Shown piece by piece: positions 9,894-16,971 of a stretch of DNA of 64,000 nt (the stretch's first letter is position 1; each line of letters starts with the position of its first letter). The notes under the pieces are model-generated. The model did not search any database. It was not told where the DNA came from and saw only the letters and a program-made list of their open reading frames with translations. This DNA is from an uncultured Eubacteriales bacterium (GTDB taxonomy: Bacteria; Bacillota; Clostridia; Oscillospirales; Oscillospiraceae). The position numbers and the translations under genes were made by a program. The stretch lies in assembly GCA_900545515.1 (NCBI GenBank), contig UQZA01000010.1, positions 22,915-86,914 on the forward strand, written 5' to 3'.

Positions 9894-9922
9894 AGTATAT
9901 CATAGAACGCAGCTCAAAGAAA
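9894..9922 (-). promoter_or_regulatory. Extended -10 promoter of the cohesin-SLH/subtilase operon
   Basis: The minus strand reads TGATATACT (extended -10) with only a weak TTTCTT at the -35 position, 17 bases away. The start would fall near 9887, leaving a leader of about 125 bases. The weak -35 would suit an activator such as the HTH/TPR protein encoded next door. Confidence 0.45.
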
Positions 9923-9964
9923 GCCGACTACTTTGGGAAAATTATCCCACAAAGTAGCCGACTT
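9916..9964 (-). terminator. Intrinsic terminator of the HTH/TPR regulator gene
   Basis: A 20-bp stem with two G:U-type pairs (AAGTCGGCTACTTTG on the minus strand) and a short A/T loop is followed by TTTCTTTG. It starts 22 bases after the regulator's stop codon and separates that gene from the downstream operon. Confidence 0.75.
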
Positions 9965-9985
9965 CCCCTCTTAAGCAAGGTTATC

Positions 9986-11137
9986 TTAGGAAAACTTGCG
10001 CACCAACTCATATGCCTGACGGTACTGCCGGTTTGCGGCGTACCACTCCTCCAGCCAAGGCACATGAAACCGGACAAACCCGATGGAAAACTGCTGCTCC
10101 ATGCTTCTCACGCAGCTGTGAAGCGCTTTTCCATACTCAGGCTCTTGGAGATAGCCCTTGTGGTCCAGCCGGAACCGGATGAGGCCGCACATCTGCTCAA
10201 AAATCTCCCGCGCCTGAGGCGGATCGCAGGGCAGATCCCCCAGAGGCGCCTCCAGGGCCCGGTCCAAAGCCACCCGGGCCAGCTTCTCCTGCCCCAGGCG
10301 CTCATAGCAGATGGCCAGCTTGTGGAAATACAGAGCCTCATTCCAGGGGTGCTCCAGCAAATGGCGCAGGGCCTCTTGGGTGAGCCCCATTTGCAGCTCC
10401 GTGGTGGCCTGATTATAGGCAATCTCCACCAGAGTCACCCGTCTGCCCAGACTACGCGCCATCCGTCTGGCCGCCTCATAATGTTCCAGGGTCTGATCCA
10501 GCTGGTTCAGAGTGCTGTAGCAGTTCCCCAGGAACAGGTGGCACAGCATCATCACAGGCAGGCTGCCCTCCCTGGCCGCCCGCTCCGCCCCCTGGAAAAA
10601 GCAGGCCACCGCATAGCTATAATCTCCCCGCCAGTACGCATGCTTTCCCGCCTGCAGGAAGAAATAACTCCGCTCTGCAATCCGCAGCAGATCCTGAAAC
10701 TGTCCCTTCAGGCACAGATGCAAGTTCTGCTGCCTGGCATCCATTGCAGAGACAAATTCCTCTACCTCCTCCTGTACCTGCCCGGTGGCCGCCCAGGACA
10801 GGAGCAGCCAATCCAGAAAAAAAGGGCTGTTCCGATATACAGTTTCCCGCAAAAGCAGTTCCTGGGTCATATCCTGCAAATCCTCGCCGGAGAAAAGTCT
10901 GTCGTAATATTCCTCAAACCAGGCTGCAGCCTCCCGGCAAAAGGCCGGGTCATCCTGCCACTGAATATCCAGACGGCGGAACAGCAAATCCAAAACCTCC
11001 GGGCTGCTCTCCACCTTCCCTTGCTCAATTTTCGACAGATAGGACACAGCGCATATCCCATTACACAGCGCCGCCTGAGACCATTCCCGCTCCTGCCTCC
11101 GCTTGCGAATGAGCAGCCCCTGCAACTTTTGCCCCAA
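9986..11137 (-). CDS. HTH/TPR transcriptional regulator (RRNPP-like)
   Basis: The 383-residue protein has an N-terminal Xre-type helix-turn-helix (about residues 5-60: LIRKRRQEREWSQAALC, then YLSKIEQGK) and a long all-helical C-terminal half with TPR-like pairs (for example CFFQGAERAAREGS, CHLFLGNCYSTLNQLDQTLEHYEAA). This is the layout of the Rgg/PlcR/ComR group, which binds short peptides in the TPR part and regulates nearby genes. Translation appears to begin at TTG 11137 after AGGGGAGGG. It sits upstream of, and on the same strand as, the cohesin-SLH/subtilase operon, a plausible target. No small peptide gene was identified nearby. The regulatory link is inferred from position only. Confidence 0.8.
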   Translation of the reverse strand: MGQKLQGLLIRKRRQEREWSQAALCNGICAVSYLSKIEQGKVESSPEVLDLLFRRLDIQWQDDPAFCREAAAWFEEYYDRLFSGEDLQDMTQELLLRETVYRNSPFFLDWLLLSWAATGQVQEEVEEFVSAMDARQQNLHLCLKGQFQDLLRIAERSYFFLQAGKHAYWRGDYSYAVACFFQGAERAAREGSLPVMMLCHLFLGNCYSTLNQLDQTLEHYEAARRMARSLGRRVTLVEIAYNQATTELQMGLTQEALRHLLEHPWNEALYFHKLAICYERLGQEKLARVALDRALEAPLGDLPCDPPQAREIFEQMCGLIRFRLDHKGYLQEPEYGKALHSCVRSMEQQFSIGFVRFHVPWLEEWYAANRQYRQAYELVRKFS

Positions 11138-11344
11138 TGAAACCGCCCTCCCCTTTCGTTTTTTCTATGGTAGCACAAAAAAACGGAAATTTCTACAGGT
11201 TTTTCGAGGTATCAGCTACACGGGTATGGGTGTACGCCTGGAAATCGGGAAGTTTCCGGGTGTACCGGATGTAGGGCGCAGCTTCACAGACACGCATGGG
11301 TATGAGATAGCACCGGTTCATGCGTTTCAAAAAGTACGGGCGGT

Positions 11345-11369
11345 GTAGGAGCGCACCGTGTGCTCCTAC
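11345..11369 (-). terminator. Hairpin after the small membrane protein gene
   Basis: GTAGGAGC pairs with GCTCCTAC around a 9-base loop, about 20 bases after the stop codon at 11390. It could serve as a terminator. The rest of 11138-11344 holds the probable regulator promoter (TAGAAA-17-TACCAT near 11167-11195) and nothing else I recognise. Confidence 0.45.
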
Positions 11370-11389
11370 GCCCTTTTCTGAATTGGAGC

Positions 11390-11653
11390 TTACAAAATCA
11401 CAGTCAGCAGCCAAGCCAAGCCCGTAACCAGCGCGCCGCCTGCTGCCCACAGCGCCTTCCCCAGAGGCAGCGCCCGCCGCTTTCCAGCAGGCACATAGCT
11501 GCCTGCCGCCTGCTGAGCCTGGCGCAGAATGGCCCGGTCGGACATGCCGTCCTTCCCCAATGCATCCTCCCGCAGAATAAAAATGGCCTGCTCAAACAGC
11601 TTTGGGTCCGGGGAGCGGACCACAATCACCTGTCTGGAAATCCCTTTTACCAT
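11390..11653 (-). CDS. Small single-pass membrane protein, conserved-looking, unknown function
   Basis: The 87-residue product has a charged, probably cytoplasmic N-terminal two thirds (VKGISRQVIVVRSPD, FEQAIFILREDAL) and one C-terminal membrane helix (AAGGALVTGLAWLLTVIL). The ATG at 11653 has an excellent AGGAGG site seven to eight bases upstream, which supports real translation. I do not recognise the family by name and propose no function. It is divergent from the ymdB operon, with about 200 bases between them. Confidence 0.65.
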   Translation of the reverse strand: MVKGISRQVIVVRSPDPKLFEQAIFILREDALGKDGMSDRAILRQAQQAAGSYVPAGKRRALPLGKALWAAGGALVTGLAWLLTVIL

Positions 11654-11765
11654 ATCTTACCGCCTCCTCGCCCACCATTCTGCCCGCCTTGGGGCCATTC
11701 CATACCGGGCCTTCAAAAAGACATTGTGGACAGCATTGCCCACGAAGGCGAAAGGCTTCCCAACG

Positions 11766-11794
11766 TTGCAATATAGGGAAAACTGGGGTATAAT
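11766..11794 (+). promoter_or_regulatory. Promoter of the ymdB-yhaO-yhaN operon
   Basis: TTGCAA, a 17-base spacer and a perfect TATAAT. The predicted start near 11801 leaves a leader of about 55 bases before the ATG at 11856. Confidence 0.8.
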
Positions 11795-11855
11795 AGCCAT
11801 GATACTTCCAAATGGAGCAGAGATTTGCCCGTTTTCCGAAAGGAGCATATGCAAA

Positions 11856-12629
11856 ATGGAATGGAATGTACTGGCCGTGGGCGACGTGGTAGCCGGCTGC
11901 GGCGTTTCGATGATTGAAAAGCATCTGCCGCAGCTTCGCAGGCAGGTGAAAGCGGATTTCACCGTGGTCAACGGGGAAAATGCGGCCATCCTGGGCATCA
12001 CCCAGGACCAGGCGGAGACCATTCTGGCCGCCGGGGCCGACGTCATCACCATGGGCAACCACACCTTTGGCCGCCGGGAGATCTGCCCCTACCTGGACGA
12101 CTGTCCCCGGATTCTACGGCCGGCCAACCTGGCCCCTCAGCTGCCAGGTCGGGGGTGGGGCGTCTTTGACTCCCCCATGGGGGAGGTTGCGGTGATCGAT
12201 CTCATAGGCCGGTGCAACATGGACTACAATCCGGACAATCCCTTCCTCCTGGTGGACAAAATTCTAAAGCGTGTGACAGCCAAATTCATCTTGGTGGAGA
12301 TCCATGCCGAGGCTACCTCGGAAAAGCTGGCCATGGGCCACATGCTGGACGGCCAGGTCAGCGCTGTGTGGGGAACCCATACCCACGTCCCCACAGCGGA
12401 TAACCAAATTCTGCCAAAATCCACCGGTTTTGTCACGGATCTTGGCATGACCGGGCCCAAAAATTCCATTTTAGGCATCCGTCCCGACCTGTCCGTGGCC
12501 CGGTTCCGGGGGAACCTGACCGGGCGCTATCAGCCCGCGCCGGGGCCGGGGAAGCTGGAGGGCGTGGTCTTCACCCTGGATGAAAGGGGCCGGTGCACAA
12601 ACACGCAGCGGGTGACGGTTTATGATTAA
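11856..12629 (+). CDS. ymdB: YmdB-family metallophosphoesterase (2',3'-cyclic nucleotide phosphodiesterase)
   Basis: The start chosen is ATG 11856 with AGGAG ten bases upstream; the open frame extends further left but without a family match. The 257-residue protein carries the metal-binding residues of the TIGR00282/YmdB family: VGDVVAGCG at the N-terminus, VNGENAA near residue 45, MGNHTFGRRE near 68, LVEIHAEATSEK near 150 and GTHTHVPTAD near 178. B. subtilis YmdB hydrolyses 2',3'-cyclic nucleotides and affects biofilm versus motility choices. Instead of its common partner RNase Y, here it is the first gene of an operon whose next gene starts inside its last codons (ATG at 12622). Confidence 0.9.
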   Translation: MEWNVLAVGDVVAGCGVSMIEKHLPQLRRQVKADFTVVNGENAAILGITQDQAETILAAGADVITMGNHTFGRREICPYLDDCPRILRPANLAPQLPGRGWGVFDSPMGEVAVIDLIGRCNMDYNPDNPFLLVDKILKRVTAKFILVEIHAEATSEKLAMGHMLDGQVSAVWGTHTHVPTADNQILPKSTGFVTDLGMTGPKNSILGIRPDLSVARFRGNLTGRYQPAPGPGKLEGVVFTLDERGRCTNTQRVTVYD

Positions 12630-13704
12630 AATCTTGCACAGCGCCGATCTGCACCTGGGCGCCCGGTTCCACAGTCTGCCGCCAGAGGAGGCCCGGGCCC
12701 GGCGGCAGGAGCAGCTGGCGCAGCTGGACCAACTGGTGGAGCTCTGCCGGGAGGAGGGCTGCCAGATGGTTTTGCTGCCCGGGGATCTTCTGGACCGGCC
12801 CCAGGGCTGCCGGGAGGAAGCCCTGGCCCTGGCCAAAGCCCTGGAGGCCATGGCAGTCCCGGTGTTCATCGCTCCAGGCAATCACGACCATTTATGCCCC
12901 GGCTCCCCTTATCTGGAGAGGGCCTGGCCGGGGAATGTACACATCTTTACCCGGCAGGCACTGGAGTCCGTAACTCTTCCGGAGCTAAGCTGCCGGGTCT
13001 GGGGAGCAGGCTTCCAGAGCATGGACTGCCCCGGTCTTCTGGAGGGCTTCCGGGCAACCGGACAGGAGCCGCTGCAGCTGATGGTCCTCCACGGCGACCC
13101 CACCAATCCCAGCTCCCCCTGCTGCCCTGTGACCCGGGCCCAGGCGGCGGCATCGGGCCTTGCCTATCTGGCCCTGGGCCACATCCACACCCAGGGGCAA
13201 ATGGAGGCCGGTAGCACCCTGTGCGCCTGGCCGGGCTGCCCCATGGGCCGGGGCTTTGACGAAACCGGGGTCAAAGGCGTGTACATCTGTCGGATTTCCC
13301 CTCAGGGCGCCCAAGCTACCTTCCGGCCTCTGGGTGGGGGGCGCTATGAGGACCTCACCCTTCCGGCAGGTCCGGACCCTCTGGCCTCCATTCTTGCCCA
13401 GCTGCCTCCGGACACCGGCCGGGACGTATACCGCCTCACCCTCACGGGAGAGTCGGAGCCGGTGGACCTGGACCGACTGCAAAACGCGCTGTCCGGCCGC
13501 TTTTTCCACCTGCAGCTCCGGGACCGGACGGTCCCTCCCCGGGACCTGTGGGAGGGGGCGGGCGAGGATAGCCTGGAGGGGCGGTATTTTCAGATTCTGC
13601 AGCAGGCCGCTCAAAACGCCACCGGGCCGGAGGCCGAGGCCCTGTGCCTGGCGGCTCGCATCAGCCGCCGGATTCTGGAGGGGCAGGAGGTGACGCTGCC
13701 ATGA
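12622..13704 (+). CDS. yhaO: Mre11/SbcD-like DNA repair exonuclease, YhaO type
   Basis: The 360-residue protein has calcineurin-like phosphoesterase motifs in order: HSADLHLG (about residue 6), LLPGDLLDRP (about 53), APGNHDH (about 88), VLHGDP (about 155) and ALGHIHT (about 192). The family cuts DNA ends with a paired SMC-like ATPase. Its ATG overlaps the ymdB stop and its own TGA overlaps the ATG of the following ATPase gene, so all three are probably translationally coupled. The short C-terminal part resembles the capping region of YhaO rather than full SbcD. Confidence 0.88.
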   Translation: MIKILHSADLHLGARFHSLPPEEARARRQEQLAQLDQLVELCREEGCQMVLLPGDLLDRPQGCREEALALAKALEAMAVPVFIAPGNHDHLCPGSPYLERAWPGNVHIFTRQALESVTLPELSCRVWGAGFQSMDCPGLLEGFRATGQEPLQLMVLHGDPTNPSSPCCPVTRAQAAASGLAYLALGHIHTQGQMEAGSTLCAWPGCPMGRGFDETGVKGVYICRISPQGAQATFRPLGGGRYEDLTLPAGPDPLASILAQLPPDTGRDVYRLTLTGESEPVDLDRLQNALSGRFFHLQLRDRTVPPRDLWEGAGEDSLEGRYFQILQQAAQNATGPEAEALCLAARISRRILEGQEVTLP

Positions 13705-15875
13705 GAATCTGCTCCATGACCGCCACCTTTGGCAAGCTGGAGGGGGAAACCCTGGAGTTCACCCCTGGCCTCAACCTGATTTCAGCCCCCAACGAGTGGG
13801 GAAAAAGCACCTGGTGCGCCTTTCTCCTGGCCATGCTCTATGGCATCGACACCCGCCAGCGGGCAAAGCAGGGCCAGCTTCCGGACAAGGAGCGCTTCAA
13901 GCCCTGGTCCGGGAAACCCATGTCCGGGTCCATGGAAATTCTGTGGCAGGACCGCCGGGTCACCATTGAGCGGCAGACCAAAGGGCGGATTCCTATGGGC
14001 CAATTTCGGGCCTTTGAGACGGAAACCGGCCTTCCTGTCCCAGAGCTGACGGCGGACACCTGCGGTCAGGTTCTCCTGGGGGTGGAGCGCAGCGTGTACC
14101 AGCGCACCGGTTTTCTCCGGGGCGGGGATCTGGCAGTGAGCCAGGATGAGGCCCTGAGCCAGCGGCTGAATCAGCTGGTGACCACGGGAGACGACAGCCC
14201 TGCCGCCCCCGCTCTGGCTGCAGGCCTGCGAGAGCTGAAAAACAAATGTCAGTACAACAAATCCGGCCTCCTGCCCCAGGCCCGGCTGGCCTTAGCCGGC
14301 TGCCGGGAGAAGCTCCAGGCCCTGGACACTCTGGAAGCCCAGGCCGCCGGACTGAGCGCACGCGTCCGGGAGCTGGAAGAGCAAAGGGCCGCCCTGAAGG
14401 CCCACCAGGAGGCCCTGGAGCGCCAGGAAAACCGGCAAAAGCTGGAGCGGGTAGAAGAAGCAAGGCAGAAAGAAAAAACCGCCCTGATGGAGCTGGAACG
14501 GGCCAGAGTCCAGTGCCAGGGCAAGCCAGAGCGGGCCCTGGCGGAGCGGCGGCTGGCCCAATGGCGGGGGCTCCGGGAGGCTTTGGAGGCTCTGGAGCTG
14601 GAGGGCTCCATGGAATCGCCGGTCCCACAGAAGCCCACCGCTCCCCCGCCCCTGGAGGGCCTGGACGGACCGGCGGCCCGGGAGGAAGTCCGCCGCCAGC
14701 TGGCGGCGTTGCCCCAGGCTGGAGAACCGGCTGCCAGAACTCAGGGCCTTCTTCTGGCCAGCCTGGGCCTTGCTCTGGCAGGGCTGATTCTGCTGTGGCT
14801 CCTGCCCGGGCGCTGGAAGCTTCCGGGGGCGGCTCTTTTGGCTGCCGGAGGAGTCCTTGCTCTCTGGTCCCGCATCAGAAGCCGCCGGCAGGAAGCTGCC
14901 GCCAGGGAAGCCAGGCAGGCCCTGCAGACCTTCCTTGCCACGTATGGAGCTCCCTCTCTCCAGGCTTTGGAACAGCAGCTCCAGGCTTACGAGGCGGACT
15001 GGAACCGCTACCAGGAGGCCCTGGCCCTCCACACCCGCAAGCTGGCCGGGCTGGAGGTCCGGCGGAAGGAGCTTCTGGAGGAGCTGGCCGCTCTCACGGG
15101 AAGCCAGGGCTCCGAGGCCTTCTGCCAGGAGCAGCGGCAGGCCCTGGAGGCTTGGGACCTCTGGGCCTCCGCCTGCCGGGCGGCGGCTCAGGCCAAAGGG
15201 CACCGGGAGGCTATGGAGGCCGTCACCGCCGGGCTGGAGGCCGCGCCCCTCCAGGACGGCATGACCCTCTCCCCGCAGGAAACCCGGCAGGCCCTGGAGG
15301 AGGTAAACCGCTCCCTGGAGGGCGCCCGCTCCCAGCTGGACGCTTGCCGGGGCCGCCGGACTGCCCTGGAAGACCGGGACCGGCTGGAAGCGGAGGCGGA
15401 AGCCCTGGCCAGCCGGGTGGCCCGTCTGGAGACTTACCAGACCGCCCTGGGCTATGGCCTGGCCGCTCTGGACAAAGCTCAGCGGGAGCTTCAGAGCCGC
15501 TTTGCTCCCCGGATTGCTGCAGAAGCCCAGGACATTCTGAAGAAGCTCACAGGCGGCCGCTACGACCGCCTCCTCCTGGACCGGGATCTAAGCCTTTCCG
15601 CCGGAGCCGCCGGGGAAGACACCCTGCACCCCCTGGTCTGGCGCAGCGATGGAACCGGAGACCAGCTGTACCTGGCCCTGCGCCTGGCAGTGAGCCGGGC
15701 CCTCATACCGGAAGCGCCACTGGTCTTGGACGACGCCCTCAACCGGTTTGACGACGCCCGCCTGGCCGCCGCCCTGGCTCTCCTGGAGACGGAACCCCGG
15801 CAAATCCTCCTCTTCACCTGCCAGGACCGGGAAGCCCGGCTCCTGAACGCATGCTGCCATGTCATAAGAGAATAG
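13701..15875 (+). CDS. yhaN: Rad50/SbcC-like AAA ATPase, YhaN type, with internal membrane segment
   Basis: The start is ATG 13701, overlapping the previous stop as ATGA. The 724-residue protein has a P-loop written APNEWGKST (about residue 30; the usual first Gly is Ala), long Leu/Gln/Glu-rich coiled coils, a hydrophobic stretch near the middle (LLLASLGLALAGLILLWLL and a second shorter one), and a C-terminal ATPase half with a Walker B LVLDDALNRFDD. YhaN proteins partner with YhaO in DNA-end processing and some carry membrane spans, so this complex may act near the membrane. At 724 residues it is shorter than typical YhaN (over 900), with abbreviated coiled coils. Confidence 0.85.
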   Translation: MRICSMTATFGKLEGETLEFTPGLNLISAPNEWGKSTWCAFLLAMLYGIDTRQRAKQGQLPDKERFKPWSGKPMSGSMEILWQDRRVTIERQTKGRIPMGQFRAFETETGLPVPELTADTCGQVLLGVERSVYQRTGFLRGGDLAVSQDEALSQRLNQLVTTGDDSPAAPALAAGLRELKNKCQYNKSGLLPQARLALAGCREKLQALDTLEAQAAGLSARVRELEEQRAALKAHQEALERQENRQKLERVEEARQKEKTALMELERARVQCQGKPERALAERRLAQWRGLREALEALELEGSMESPVPQKPTAPPPLEGLDGPAAREEVRRQLAALPQAGEPAARTQGLLLASLGLALAGLILLWLLPGRWKLPGAALLAAGGVLALWSRIRSRRQEAAAREARQALQTFLATYGAPSLQALEQQLQAYEADWNRYQEALALHTRKLAGLEVRRKELLEELAALTGSQGSEAFCQEQRQALEAWDLWASACRAAAQAKGHREAMEAVTAGLEAAPLQDGMTLSPQETRQALEEVNRSLEGARSQLDACRGRRTALEDRDRLEAEAEALASRVARLETYQTALGYGLAALDKAQRELQSRFAPRIAAEAQDILKKLTGGRYDRLLLDRDLSLSAGAAGEDTLHPLVWRSDGTGDQLYLALRLAVSRALIPEAPLVLDDALNRFDDARLAAALALLETEPRQILLFTCQDREARLLNACCHVIRE

Positions 15876-15917
15876 GCGCTGGTAGTCCCTGGCTTCTATC
15901 CAGAGCCAAGCCCGGTC

Positions 15918-15945
15918 AGGAGGCACGGCTGCAGCTGTGCCTCCT
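15918..15945 (+). terminator. Terminator-like hairpin after the ymdB-yhaO-yhaN operon
   Basis: AGGAGGCAC and GTGCCTCCT pair around a self-complementary GCTGCAGC core, giving a near-perfect 28-base palindrome 43 bases after the yhaN stop. Confidence 0.6.
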
Positions 15946-16004
15946 TCACTGGCGCGGAAGCGCCTCCGCCTTCCACCGGGAGGCACATGCGTACACCTAA
16001 GCCA

Positions 16005-16048
16005 GCCCCTACAAGTTGGCCCGGGTCACATCATGGCGCTGTAGGGGG
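16005..16048. repeat. CCCCTACA/TGTAGGGG inverted repeat in the yhaN-response regulator gap
   Basis: An 8-bp inverted repeat flanks 26 bases. The gap 15946-16178 has no convincing reading frame; its GC-rich inverted segments resemble dispersed intergenic repeats of this bacterial group, but only this copy is clear here. Confidence 0.35.
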
Positions 16049-16178
16049 CCGTAGTTCCCGTCTGCCCCCAGGGCAGTAGGGCGCCGCCTCCTGGACTCAC
16101 CCTACGCCGCACCTCACAAGGTGGCTGTGCGCTTATCCTGAAGTTCGTGGCAGCCCTATCCTTCGCCAGGCTGGTCCG

Positions 16179-16217
16179 TTAACAAATCCCTCGGGAACTC
16201 TTAACAATTTGTTCACG
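16179..16217 (+). promoter_or_regulatory. Pho-box-like direct repeats upstream of the two-component operon
   Basis: TTAACA at 16179, TTAACA at 16201 and TTCACG at 16212 lie on an 11-base period (the 16190 position is degenerate). PhoB/PhoP-type regulators bind such direct repeats. The sites end 19 bases before a TATAAT at 16237, so the response regulator may control its own operon. Confidence 0.5.
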
Positions 16218-16242
16218 CCAAGCCGAAAAAAACAGATATAAT
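16212..16242 (+). promoter_or_regulatory. Promoter of the response regulator/kinase/HtrA operon
   Basis: A perfect TATAAT at 16237-16242 with no good -35; the best candidate, TTCACG, is 19 bases away and overlaps a Pho-box-like repeat. This is the pattern of an activated promoter. The start near 16249 is 33 bases before the ATG. Confidence 0.6.
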
Positions 16243-16281
16243 GGATGTATCAGAAGGAAGAAAAGAGAGGGAGGAATTTCC

Positions 16282-16971
16282 ATGGCCATTTCGGTTTTGA
16301 TCGTAGAAGACGACAACAACATTGCAGAGCTCCTGCAGATGTATCTGGAAAAAGAGGGCTACGCTGTGACCATTGCCCCGGATGGGGGCCAGGGAGTGTC
16401 TAAATTCCGGGCCATCAAGCCGGATTTGGTGCTGCTGGACCTGATGCTCCCGGTCATGGATGGCTGGGCCGTGTGTAAAACCATCCGGGCGGAAAGTCAG
16501 GTGCCCATCATCATGCTCACCGCCAAGGGCGAAACCAGCGATAAGGTAAGCGGCTTGAAGGGCGGCGCAGATGACTATATCACCAAGCCTTTTGAAATGA
16601 AGGAGGTCCTGGCCCGGATTGAGGCCGTGCTCCGCCGCTCCGGCAACAGCGTGGAGAAAAAAGCCAACAAGTTGGTCTTCGACCGGCTGATCATTGACAT
16701 GGACGCCTTTGAGCTCACAGTGGACGGAAAAAAAATCGACACGCCCCCCAAAGAAATGGAGCTCCTGTTCCATCTGGCTTCCTCTCCTAACCGGGTGTAC
16801 ACCCGCAATCAGCTGCTGGATGAGGTGTGGGGCTTCGACTACTTTGGGGATTCCCGAACCGTAGACGTCCACATCAAGCGGCTGCGGGAGAAGCTGGAGG
16901 GCGTCTCCAACCAGTGGAGCCTGAAAACCGTGTGGGGCGTGGGCTATAAGTTTGAGGTGACCAATTCGTGA
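16282..16971 (+). CDS. OmpR/PhoB-family response regulator
   Basis: The 229-residue protein has a receiver domain with the acidic pair EDD (about 9-11), phospho-acceptor Asp53 in LLDLMLP, and the Thr/Lys switch in MLTAKGE. A winged-helix DNA-binding domain follows (PPKEMELLFHLA, SRTVDVHIKRLREKL). The ATG is preceded by GAGGGAGGAA. It is co-transcribed with the kinase that overlaps its stop (GTGA) and with the HtrA gene after that. Pho-box-like repeats upstream suggest autoregulation. The signal is not known: phosphate or envelope stress are both possible. Confidence 0.95.
   Translation: MAISVLIVEDDNNIAELLQMYLEKEGYAVTIAPDGGQGVSKFRAIKPDLVLLDLMLPVMDGWAVCKTIRAESQVPIIMLTAKGETSDKVSGLKGGADDYITKPFEMKEVLARIEAVLRRSGNSVEKKANKLVFDRLIIDMDAFELTVDGKKIDTPPKEMELLFHLASSPNRVYTRNQLLDEVWGFDYFGDSRTVDVHIKRLREKLEGVSNQWSLKTVWGVGYKFEVTNS

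Noticed and set aside
11193..11450. Possible small minus-strand gene in the regulator-membrane protein gap
   Set aside because: It overlaps the hairpin and the end of the better supported 11390-11653 gene and lacks a ribosome site.
14246..15751. 501-codon plus-strand frame within yhaN
   Set aside because: An out-of-frame Gly/Pro/Arg-rich shadow of the coiled-coil coding region.
15876..16281. Possible small RNA or CRISPR-like repeats in the gap before the response regulator
   Set aside because: Only single inverted repeats and the Pho-box-like sites are present; there are no regularly spaced repeats of 20-40 bases here or elsewhere in the window.
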